A stretch of 6,183 nt of DNA from Rhizobacter sp. (GTDB taxonomy: Bacteria; Pseudomonadota; Gammaproteobacteria; Burkholderiales; Burkholderiaceae_C), in the NCBI GenBank assembly GCA_025351675.1, contig JANXVK010000667.1:1-6183 (forward strand), in the 5' to 3' direction. Below, in pieces: positions 1 through 5,891 of this stretch; position 1 is the stretch's first letter, and each line of letters begins with the position of its first letter. Below the pieces are notes generated by a model. It did not search any database. It was not told the origin of the DNA and was given only the letters and a program-made list of their open reading frames with translations. The translations under genes were made by a program, and so were the position numbers.

Positions 1-818
1 ACCGCGGCCTCGGCGAGATGCAAAATCTCGCGAAAGACGTGGGCTCGCTCAGCCGCGTGCTGAACAACGTCAAGACGCGCGGCAACTTCGGTGAGGTGCA
101 GCTCGCGGCGCTGCTCGAAGAGGTGTTCACGGCGGACCAGTTCAGCCGCAATGTCGAGACGATTCCGGGCAGCAACCAGCGCGTCGATTTTGCGCTGCGC
201 CTGCCGGGCCGGCGCGACGATGGCGTGCCGCTGTGGTTGCCGATCGACGCGAAGTTTCCGCGTGAAGACTACGAACGTCTGCTCGACGCGCAGGAGCGCG
301 CCGACCCGGTCGCCGCCGAGATCGCCGCCAAGGCGATCGAGATGCGGCTGCGCGCCGAAGCGCGCTCGATCCGCGAGAAGTACATCGCCGCGCCGCACAC
401 CGCCGACTTCGGCATCCTGTTCGTGCCGACCGAAGGCCTGTATGCCGAGGCACTGCGCCGACCCGGGCTGGTCGAGGCGCTGCAGCGCGACCACAAGATC
501 ATGCTGGCCGGGCCGACGACCTTGCTCGCCACGTTGAACAGCCTGCAGATGGGTTTCAGGACGCTCGCGCTGGAGAAGCGCAGCGCCGAAGTCTGGGAGG
601 TGCTCGGCGCCGTCAAGACCGAGTTCGGCAAGTTCGGCGACGTGCTCGCGAAGACCAAGAAGAAGCTCGACGAGGCCAGCAGCAGCATCGAGCTGGCCGA
701 GCGCCGCACGCGCGTGATGGCGCGCGAACTGAGATCGGTCGAGGCGCTGTCGGACACGCGTTCGCAATTGCTGTTGCCCTGCGCCGAGCTGGACGCGACG
801 GACGACGACAGTGCCTGA
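1..818 (+). CDS. rmuC: RmuC family DNA recombination protein, C-terminal part (5' end outside window)
   Basis: This is the C-terminal part of RmuC, a protein linked in E. coli to limiting inversions at short inverted repeats. The family carries a PD-(D/E)xK-like nuclease fold, so a nuclease role is predicted rather than shown here. The frame is open from base 3, before the first visible ATG at 18, and the conserved domain is already under way there, so the real start lies upstream. Numbering from that ATG, family hallmarks are KTRGNFGEVQL (19-29), VDFALRLPG (56-64), the IDAKFP motif (76-81; D77 and K79 are candidate catalytic residues), a DFGILFVPTEGLYAE block (about 129-143) and GPTTLLATLNSLQMGFRTLA (about 165-184). 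A charged helical, probably coiled-coil segment follows (about 205-245). About 271 residues are visible of a family length near 450-500; the usual N-terminal membrane anchor and coiled coil are missing only because of the window edge. The stop overlaps the next gene by 8 bp. Confidence 0.95.
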   Translation, partial: RGLGEMQNLAKDVGSLSRVLNNVKTRGNFGEVQLAALLEEVFTADQFSRNVETIPGSNQRVDFALRLPGRRDDGVPLWLPIDAKFPREDYERLLDAQERADPVAAEIAAKAIEMRLRAEARSIREKYIAAPHTADFGILFVPTEGLYAEALRRPGLVEALQRDHKIMLAGPTTLLATLNSLQMGFRTLALEKRSAEVWEVLGAVKTEFGKFGDVLAKTKKKLDEASSSIELAERRTRVMARELRSVEALSDTRSQLLLPCAELDATDDDSA

Positions 819-2034
819 CTCCTTCGACGCGACGCGGCCGTTGCGTCGCAACGCACTGCCGCTCGCCAACGTGCTGGTTGCGCTGATCATCGGCCAGATC
901 TGCCTGCACTCGACGATGGCCGGCATCCGCATGGCCGCGCCGCTGTGGGTGCTGCGGCAAAGCCACACCGAGTGGGCGGTCGGCGTGTTGATCGGGCTGT
1001 TCGCGGCGGCGCCGATCGTGCTCGCGCTGCAGGCCGGGCGGTTGGCCGATCGTCACGGTTACCACCGGCCGCTGTACGTCGCGGTCTCGCTGACGGTGGT
1101 CGGTGGCGCCTTCGCGGTGCTCGCCACCCTGTTCGCCGCGCCGTTCGATTTCATCCTGCTGTGCGGCGCCGCGATCTTCAGCGGCGCGGGCGCGAACTAC
1201 GGGCTGATCGCGATCCAGCGCACCGCCGGCCGCAGCGCGGTCGATGCGACCGAACTGAAGCGCGTGTTCAGCTGGCTCGGCCTCGCGCCGGCGCTGGCGA
1301 ACGTGGCCGGGCCGGTGCTCGCCGGCGTGCTGATCGACCTCGCCGGCTTTCGCGTCGCGTTCGCCGCGCTGATGCTGCTGCCGTTGCTCGGGCTGTGGTG
1401 GGCGCGGCGCGTGCCGGTCGAGACGCCGCCGCCGCGGCCGCCGCGGCCGCTCGCGCAGAGTTCGTGGGATCTGCTGCGCACACCGGGCATGCGGCGCCTG
1501 CTGGCGGTGAACTGGCTGGTCTCGGCGAGCTGGGACGTGCACACCTTCGTGATCCCGATCCTCGGCCACGAGCGCGGTTTCAGCGCCTCGGCGATCGGCA
1601 TCGTGCTCGGCGTGTTCGCCGGGGCGGTGGCACTGGTGCGGTTCGCCATTCCGGCGCTCGCGCATCGGCTGCGCGAGTCGCAGGTGCTGGTCGGTGCCAT
1701 GCTTCTGACCGGTGCGGTGTTCGCGGTCTACCCGCTGGTGCAATCGCCGTTGACGATGTGCGCCTGCGCCGTCGTGCTCGGCTTGGCGCTTGGCTCGGTT
1801 CAGCCGATGATCATGTCGACCTTGCACCAGCTGACGCCGCCCGACCGTCACGGCGAGGCGATCGCGCTGCGTTCGATGACGATCAACTTTTCGAGCGCGG
1901 TGATGCCGCTGGCGTTCGGCGTCGCGGGTGCGGCGCTGGGCGCGGCGTCGCTGTTCTGGGTGATGGGCGCGCTGGTCGCGGTCGGCAGCGTTCAGGCGCG
2001 GCGCCTCGGTGCGACGCTGGGCACCGTGCGGTGA
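811..2034 (+). CDS. Major facilitator superfamily (MFS) transporter, 12 TM
   Basis: This 407-residue inner-membrane protein is a secondary transporter of the major facilitator superfamily. Its substrate cannot be read from sequence; a drug or metabolite efflux role is a guess. About twelve hydrophobic segments are visible, the first near residues 15-37 and the last near 379-398. MFS motif A lies in the TM2-TM3 loop (GRLADRHGYHRP, about 76-87). A motif C-like, glycine/proline-rich TM5 runs from about 161 to 181 and includes AGP at 166-168. The central cytoplasmic loop carries a proline/arginine tract (PPPRPPRP, 206-213). The start is GTG at 811: the same frame has a stop at 730-732, no start codon occurs between it and 811, and a later ATG (residue 36) would cut into TM1. 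No strong Shine-Dalgarno is seen, so translation is probably coupled to rmuC through the 8-bp overlap. TTG 841 and GTG 871 are weaker alternatives. Confidence 0.92.
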   Translation: MPDSFDATRPLRRNALPLANVLVALIIGQICLHSTMAGIRMAAPLWVLRQSHTEWAVGVLIGLFAAAPIVLALQAGRLADRHGYHRPLYVAVSLTVVGGAFAVLATLFAAPFDFILLCGAAIFSGAGANYGLIAIQRTAGRSAVDATELKRVFSWLGLAPALANVAGPVLAGVLIDLAGFRVAFAALMLLPLLGLWWARRVPVETPPPRPPRPLAQSSWDLLRTPGMRRLLAVNWLVSASWDVHTFVIPILGHERGFSASAIGIVLGVFAGAVALVRFAIPALAHRLRESQVLVGAMLLTGAVFAVYPLVQSPLTMCACAVVLGLALGSVQPMIMSTLHQLTPPDRHGEAIALRSMTINFSSAVMPLAFGVAGAALGAASLFWVMGALVAVGSVQARRLGATLGTVR

Positions 2035-2118
2035 GCCGCCCCTTGAGCACCGGGCCGCCCCAAGCCAAGGGGCTACCCCCTCGGGGGGTGGCTGCGTACT
2101 CGCAGCCGGGGGCTCCGC
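2035..2118. repeat. GC-rich palindromic spacer element between convergent genes
   Basis: The whole 84-bp gap between the transporter stop and the stop of the DUF4124-glutaredoxin gene is built of inverted repeats. Bases 2071-2080 pair with 2084-2093 (10 pairs including two or three G-U wobbles, 3-nt loop, five consecutive C-G pairs at the top). Bases 2090-2096 pair perfectly with 2101-2107 around the loop TACT. The two hairpins share 2090-2093 and so are mutually exclusive. A CCCC/GGGG pair (2058-2061 with 2069-2072) and an 8-bp direct repeat GCCGCCCC (2035-2042 and 2054-2061) add further structure. From general knowledge, similar CGCCCCAAG...CCCCCTCGGGGG elements recur at gene ends in Burkholderiales genomes; that this is one of them is an inference to be tested by a genome search. 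Confidence 0.65.
2071..2107. terminator. Possible bidirectional terminator hairpins without a U-tract
   Basis: Two alternative, very GC-rich hairpins (2071-2093 and 2090-2107) lie 36 bp past the transporter stop on the plus strand and about 11 bp past the stop of the minus-strand gene. Their position between two converging genes suits a shared transcription end or a barrier that protects both 3' ends. Neither strand has a run of T after the stem, so this is not a classical intrinsic terminator. It could instead act as a 3'-end stabiliser or simply be a dispersed repeat. Confidence 0.35.
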
Positions 2119-2772
2119 CTAGAACTTGATGCCGCTCGGGCTGGCCGGCGCGGGCGCCGTCGGTGCATCCGGCCACGACGCGGCCGCCGCGGGCTTCGGC
2201 GCCGCGGCTTCGCGGCGCTCGACGATCGACGTTGCCGCCGCGTACTGGTAGCCAGACGGCAGGCGCGACTCGCGCGGGTAGCCGGCGGCGTCGAGGTAGG
2301 AGCCCCAGACCTCGGGCGCCAGGCCACGCATCATCTGCGAGCCGATCGCCAACGTCGGCGCATCGCGGCCGCCCGACAGGCGCTCCAGCGCCTCGCTGTC
2401 TTCGGGGCTCTGCACCTGCTTCTCGCCGTATGGGATGCCGCGCTGGCGCAGCAGCTGGCGCGCCGATTGGCACGGCTCGCAGGCACCGGTGACGGTGTAC
2501 AGCGTCACCGGGTACTTGGCGGCCGGTTCGCGCAGTTCGAGCGGCAGCGTCGGGTCGGTCGGGCCGCTGGCGACGCCGCGGCTGCTCAGCGAGGTGACCT
2601 TGCTGCCGCTCGGCGCCGGGGGTCGGTCGGTGTAGGTGACCTTGCCGTCGGCGCCGACCACCTTGTATTGCGCCTGCGCGGGCAGGGCGGCGAGCAGCGC
2701 GACCAGCGGTGCCCAGCACAGCCAGCTCAGCCGGCTCGTGTGCGCGCGGTCGTTGACGCAGTCAAAGTTCAT
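2119..2772 (-). CDS. Exported DUF4124-glutaredoxin domain protein
   Basis: This 217-residue protein is predicted to be exported to the periplasm. Residues 1-34 form a signal peptide: an arginine at 14, a hydrophobic core at 15-30, and likely cleavage after AQA (32-34). The mature start, YKVVGADGKVTYTDRPP (36-52), is a typical DUF4124 segment. A glutaredoxin/thioredoxin-like domain follows (about 86-165) with a CEPC active-site motif (C98, C101) and the expected cis-proline segment DAPT (137-140). These are the only cysteines left after signal cleavage. The tail (about 189-213) is rich in Ala and Pro and looks disordered. A thiol-disulfide or glutathione-linked envelope role is inferred; the partner is unknown. 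The start at 2772 is chosen because GGAG sits 5 nt upstream and the signal peptide begins there. Longer in-frame starts (TTG 2829, ATG 2790) would add charged residues, and the first overlaps the predicted promoter. The stop abuts the palindromic spacer. Confidence 0.88.
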   Translation of the reverse strand: MNFDCVNDRAHTSRLSWLCWAPLVALLAALPAQAQYKVVGADGKVTYTDRPPAPSGSKVTSLSSRGVASGPTDPTLPLELREPAAKYPVTLYTVTGACEPCQSARQLLRQRGIPYGEKQVQSPEDSEALERLSGGRDAPTLAIGSQMMRGLAPEVWGSYLDAAGYPRESRLPSGYQYAAATSIVERREAAAPKPAAAASWPDAPTAPAPASPSGIKF

Positions 2773-2777
2773 GGAGG

Positions 2778-2781
2778 CTCC
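2778..2781 (-). promoter_or_regulatory. Shine-Dalgarno GGAG that fixes the start at 2772
   Basis: On the minus strand GGAG lies 5 nt before the ATG at 2772. The competing upstream starts at 2790 and 2829 have no comparable site, so this supports the shorter protein with a clean signal peptide. Confidence 0.7.
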
Positions 2782-2800
2782 GGTCGGCATGCGATGGGCG

Positions 2801-2829
2801 AATCTAACCCACGCGGCGGGGGCCTTCAA
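2801..2829 (-). promoter_or_regulatory. Predicted sigma70-type promoter of the DUF4124-glutaredoxin gene
   Basis: The minus strand reads TTGAAG (2829-2824, 4 of 6 matches to the -35 consensus TTGACA), a spacer of exactly 17 bp, then TAGATT (2806-2801, 4 of 6 matches to TATAAT). Transcription would begin near 2794, leaving a leader of about 20 nt containing the GGAG site. It lies in the 111-bp gap after the oligopeptidase gene, one of the few less GC-rich places in the window. The match is by eye only; a chance match is possible. Confidence 0.45.
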
Positions 2830-2883
2830 GCCGGGCGACCGCCGGGCGTGCTCAAAGGCGCAGTTTGTCGGACAACCGGCGGC

Positions 2884-4947
2884 TCAGCTCAGGCCCTGGT
2901 GTCGTAACAACGCATCGATCTTCGGCTCGCGGCCGCGGAAGGCCTTGAAACTGTCCATCGTGCTGCGGCTGCCGCCGGTCTCGAGCACGGCCTGCCGGTA
3001 GCGTCGGCCGGTGCCGACATCGAGCACGTCGGGCGCCTCTTCAAACGCGCTCCAGGCGTCGGCCGACAGCACCTCGGCCCACTTGTAGCTGTAGTAACCG
3101 GCCGCATAGCCGCCGTCGAAGATGTGCGTGAAGGTGTTCAGCGAGCGGGCGAACGCCGGCGGCCGCAACACCGCGACATCGTCGCGCACGGCGTCGACGA
3201 TGACATTGACGCGGTCCTGCGCCTGCGGCTCGGTGTGCAAGCGTATGTCGATCAACGAGAGCTCGACCTGACGCAACGTGCCCAGGCCGCTGTGGAAGTT
3301 CTTCGCCGCGAGCATGCGGTCGAACAGCGCGCGCGGCAACGGCTCGGCCGTGTCGATGTGCGAGGTCATGCGCTTGACCACATCCCACTCCCAGCAAAAG
3401 TTCTCCATGAACTGGCTCGGCAGCTCGACCGCGTCCCATTCGACGCCGGAGATGCCCGAGACGCCGAGGTCGTCGATCTGCGTCAGCATCAGTTGCAGGC
3501 CGTGGCCGAACTCGTGGAACAGCGTCGTCACGTCGTCGTGCGTCAGCAGCGCCGGGCGTTCGACACCGCCCGCGACCACCGGCGCCGCAAAGTTGCAGAC
3601 GAGGTGCGCCACCGGCGTTTGCAGCTCGCCTTCGGGGCGCAGCCAGCGGTCACGCACCTCGTCCATCCAGGCGCCGGGGCGTTTGCCGGGGCGCGCGAAC
3701 AGGTCGAGGTAGAACTGGCCGACGAGTTTGGGCGCGCCGTCGACCGCTTGCGGATCATCGCGTTCGATGCGGAAGAAGCGCACGCTCGGATGCCACACCG
3801 GCGCGGTGTCGGGGCGGATGCGCAGCTCGAACACGGTCTCGACGATGTGGAACAGGCCTTCGAGCACCTTCGGCTCGGTGAAATACTGCTTCACCTCCTG
3901 TTCGCTGAAGGCGTAGCGCTGCTCCTTCAGCTTCTGGCTCGCGAACGGAATGTCCCAGGCCTCGAGCTCGGGCAGACCGAGTTCGCTGCGCGCGAACTCG
4001 CGCAACTCGGCCAGATCGCGCAGCGCACCGGGGCGGGCGCGGCGGCCCAGGTCTTCGAGAAAACCGATCACCTGCGCGGGCGATTCGGCCATCTTCGGCA
4101 CCAGCGACAGCTCGGCCGGGCTGGCGTAGCCGAGCAGCGCAGCTTCTTCCTGGCGCAGTGTGAGCAGTTCGCGGATCAACGGCGTGTTGTCGAGCGCGGC
4201 CGAGCCGAACTCGCTCGCGCGCGTGCTGTTCGCACGGTACAGGCGCTCGCGCAGCGCGCGGTCTGGCGCGTACTCCATCACCGGGAAGAAGCGCGGGAAC
4301 TGCAAGGTCAGCTTGTGGCCGGCCTCGCCGGCGGCCTCGGCGTCGTTGCGGGCGGCCTGCACCACGTCGGCGGGCACGCCGGCGAGCTCTTCAAGGCTCG
4401 CGTAGTACGCGTAGCCGTCGGTCGCGTCGAGCACGTGCTCGGAAAACTTCTGGCCGACCTCGGCCTGCCGGTCCTGCAGCTCGGCGTAGCGCGCCTTGGC
4501 CGCGCCGACCAACTCGGCGCCCGAGAGTTTGAAGTCGCGCAACGCGTTCGTCAGCGCGCGCAGGCGCGGCGCCGAGAGCTGCGCCGAACGCGGGTCGGCG
4601 AGCACGGCCTTGTACTTGCCGAACAGGCGCTCGTCGGCGCCCAAGCGGGTGTAGAAGTCGACGACCTTCGGCATGTTCGCGGTGTAGGCGGCGCGCAGTG
4701 CGGGCGAATCGGCGACCGCGTTCAGGTGGCCGATCGCACCCCAGGCGCGGCCGAGGCGCTCTGTCGCGACATCGAGCACGGCGGAAAGAGCGTCGTAGTC
4801 GGCCGGGACGGTGTCGCCGGTGGCGAGGTCGAGCGCCATATCGGCATCAATGAGCAGTGTGCTCATCGCCGGCGTGATGTGCTCGGGCCGGATCGCGTCG
4901 AAGCGCGGCAGGCCGGCGCTGCTGAGCAGGGGATTCGTGATGTCCAT
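2884..4947 (-). CDS. prlC: M3-family zinc oligopeptidase (oligopeptidase A type)
   Basis: This 687-residue cytoplasmic metallopeptidase matches oligopeptidase A (PrlC/OpdA, thimet oligopeptidase family M3), which cleaves short peptides and released signal peptides; E. coli OpdA is about 680 residues, so this is full length. The zinc site is HEFGH at 478-482 (ligands H478 and H482, catalytic base E479). The third ligand is E508 in VELPSQ, 26 residues past the second histidine, close to the spacing known in thimet oligopeptidase. The substrate-binding glycine/tyrosine segment GGYAAGYYSYKWAEVLSADA (612-631) is intact. The N-terminal NPLLSSAGLPRFDAIRPEHI (5-24) has the family's characteristic opening, which supports the ATG at 4947 although its Shine-Dalgarno is weak (purine-rich AAGAAAGA only). 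It follows folD after 37 bp on the same strand, so the two are probably co-transcribed. No signal peptide is present. Confidence 0.96.
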   Translation of the reverse strand: MDITNPLLSSAGLPRFDAIRPEHITPAMSTLLIDADMALDLATGDTVPADYDALSAVLDVATERLGRAWGAIGHLNAVADSPALRAAYTANMPKVVDFYTRLGADERLFGKYKAVLADPRSAQLSAPRLRALTNALRDFKLSGAELVGAAKARYAELQDRQAEVGQKFSEHVLDATDGYAYYASLEELAGVPADVVQAARNDAEAAGEAGHKLTLQFPRFFPVMEYAPDRALRERLYRANSTRASEFGSAALDNTPLIRELLTLRQEEAALLGYASPAELSLVPKMAESPAQVIGFLEDLGRRARPGALRDLAELREFARSELGLPELEAWDIPFASQKLKEQRYAFSEQEVKQYFTEPKVLEGLFHIVETVFELRIRPDTAPVWHPSVRFFRIERDDPQAVDGAPKLVGQFYLDLFARPGKRPGAWMDEVRDRWLRPEGELQTPVAHLVCNFAAPVVAGGVERPALLTHDDVTTLFHEFGHGLQLMLTQIDDLGVSGISGVEWDAVELPSQFMENFCWEWDVVKRMTSHIDTAEPLPRALFDRMLAAKNFHSGLGTLRQVELSLIDIRLHTEPQAQDRVNVIVDAVRDDVAVLRPPAFARSLNTFTHIFDGGYAAGYYSYKWAEVLSADAWSAFEEAPDVLDVGTGRRYRQAVLETGGSRSTMDSFKAFRGREPKIDALLRHQGLS

Positions 4948-4984
4948 CGAGGAATCTTTCTTCAGTTTGCGCCGGTTCAGCGCA

Positions 4985-5830
4985 TCACGTTCTTTCGGCG
5001 GATTCCACCGTATTCATAAGCAACATCGCTCGCGTCATGGGGCCGACGCCACCCGGAACCGGCGTGATCCAGCCGGCCACTTCCCGGACCCCGGCGAAGT
5101 CGACATCGCCGCAAAGCTTGCCGTCGTCGTTGCGGTTCATGCCGACGTCGATCACGATCGCACCCGCCTTGACCATACCGGCGGTCAGCACATCGCGCTT
5201 GCCGACCGCGGCGACGACCACGTCCGCGTCGCGGGTCAATGCACCAATATCTTTCGTGCCGCTGTGGCAGATGGAGACGGTCGCGTTGGCTTGCAAGAGC
5301 AGCAGCGCCATCGGTTTGCCCACCGTGTTGCTGCGGCCGATCACGACTGCGTGCTTGCCGCGGAGGTCGATGCCGGTGGTCTCGATCAGCTTCATGCAGC
5401 CGTACGGCGTGCACGGCCGAAAGCCGGGCAGCCCGGTCATCAGCTCGCCGGCGCTGAGGGTCGAGAAGCCGTCGACATCCTTGGCCACCGAGATCGCCTC
5501 GATCACGCGATGCGGGTTGATGTGTTTGGGCAGCGGCATCTGCACGAGGATGCCGTGGATCGTCGGGTCGGTGTTCAGCGCTTCGATGCGCGCGAGAAGC
5601 AGGCCTTCCGAGAAGTCGGCCGGATACGTTTCGAGCACCGAGCGGATGCCGGCACCGACGCAGTCGTTGACCTTGTGCTTGACGTAGACCTGCGAGGCCG
5701 GATCCTCGCCGACCAGGATCACCGCCAAGCCGGGTGGGTGGCCGCGGGCGGTCAGCGCGGCGGCGCGTTCGGCGACGTCGGCGCGGATGGATTTGGCGAG
5801 GGCGTTGCCGTCGATCAGTTGTGCGGCCAT
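4985..5830 (-). CDS. folD: Bifunctional methylenetetrahydrofolate dehydrogenase/cyclohydrolase FolD
   Basis: FolD (281 residues, normal family length, cytoplasmic) oxidises 5,10-methylenetetrahydrofolate with NADP+ and hydrolyses the product to 10-formyltetrahydrofolate, feeding purine and formyl-Met synthesis. Visible motifs are the catalytic Y49-x3-K53 pair in [14 protein letters not shown] (40-53), QMPLP (97-101), DVDGF (118-122), the Rossmann cofactor segment [11 protein letters not shown] (163-173), CHSGT (188-192) and [10 protein letters not shown] (257-266). All expected catalytic positions are present. The ATG at 5830 has a strong Shine-Dalgarno, AAGGAG at 5842-5837, with 6 nt spacing. 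The oligopeptidase gene follows after 37 bp. Upstream, a terminator-like hairpin (5849-5873) ends only 6 nt before the Shine-Dalgarno, so folD is either transcribed from a promoter that I cannot identify with confidence or receives read-through from the regulator gene. Confidence 0.97.
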   Translation of the reverse strand: MAAQLIDGNALAKSIRADVAERAAALTARGHPPGLAVILVGEDPASQVYVKHKVNDCVGAGIRSVLETYPADFSEGLLLARIEALNTDPTIHGILVQMPLPKHINPHRVIEAISVAKDVDGFSTLSAGELMTGLPGFRPCTPYGCMKLIETTGIDLRGKHAVVIGRSNTVGKPMALLLLQANATVSICHSGTKDIGALTRDADVVVAAVGKRDVLTAGMVKAGAIVIDVGMNRNDDGKLCGDVDFAGVREVAGWITPVPGGVGPMTRAMLLMNTVESAERT

Positions 5831-5848
5831 CGCGGGCTCCTTGAACGC

Positions 5849-5873
5849 AAAAGGCCGCTGGTCAGGCGGCCTT
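5849..5873 (-). terminator. Intrinsic terminator after the response-regulator gene, in the folD leader
   Basis: Bases 5851-5858 pair perfectly with 5866-5873 (8 bp, AAGGCCGC with GCGGCCTT, plus a possible T-G pair inside). Read on the minus strand the stem is followed by T residues, giving TTTT at 5852-5849 (partly in the stem), then GCG. It begins 19 bp past the regulator stop at 5892. GC-rich stem plus T-run is the standard Rho-independent form, though the T-run is short. On the plus strand there is no T-run after the stem. Confidence 0.65.
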
Positions 5874-5891
5874 CGGAATGATGTGAACGGG

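Noticed and set aside
613..1851. A 412-codon minus-strand open frame antisense to rmuC and the transporter
   Set aside because: The product is an Arg/Gln/His-rich low-complexity string spanning two real genes; the plus-strand frames show clear RmuC and MFS motifs.
945..2129. A 394-codon plus-strand frame overlapping the transporter in another register
   Set aside because: It is dominated by Arg, Ala and Gly, lacks membrane segments and conserved motifs, and is a frame shadow of the MFS gene.
3124..5019. A 631-codon open frame on the plus strand, antisense to the oligopeptidase gene
   Set aside because: Its codons lie exactly opposite those of the oligopeptidase gene, a register that often stays stop-free in GC-rich DNA. 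The product is rich in Arg, Val, Gln and His without recognisable domains, whereas the minus-strand frame has a complete zinc peptidase with all catalytic residues.
4811..5881. A 356-codon plus-strand open frame antisense to folD and the start of the oligopeptidase gene
   Set aside because: It is a coding shadow of folD, with no domain or ribosome site, and it runs across a real gene boundary.
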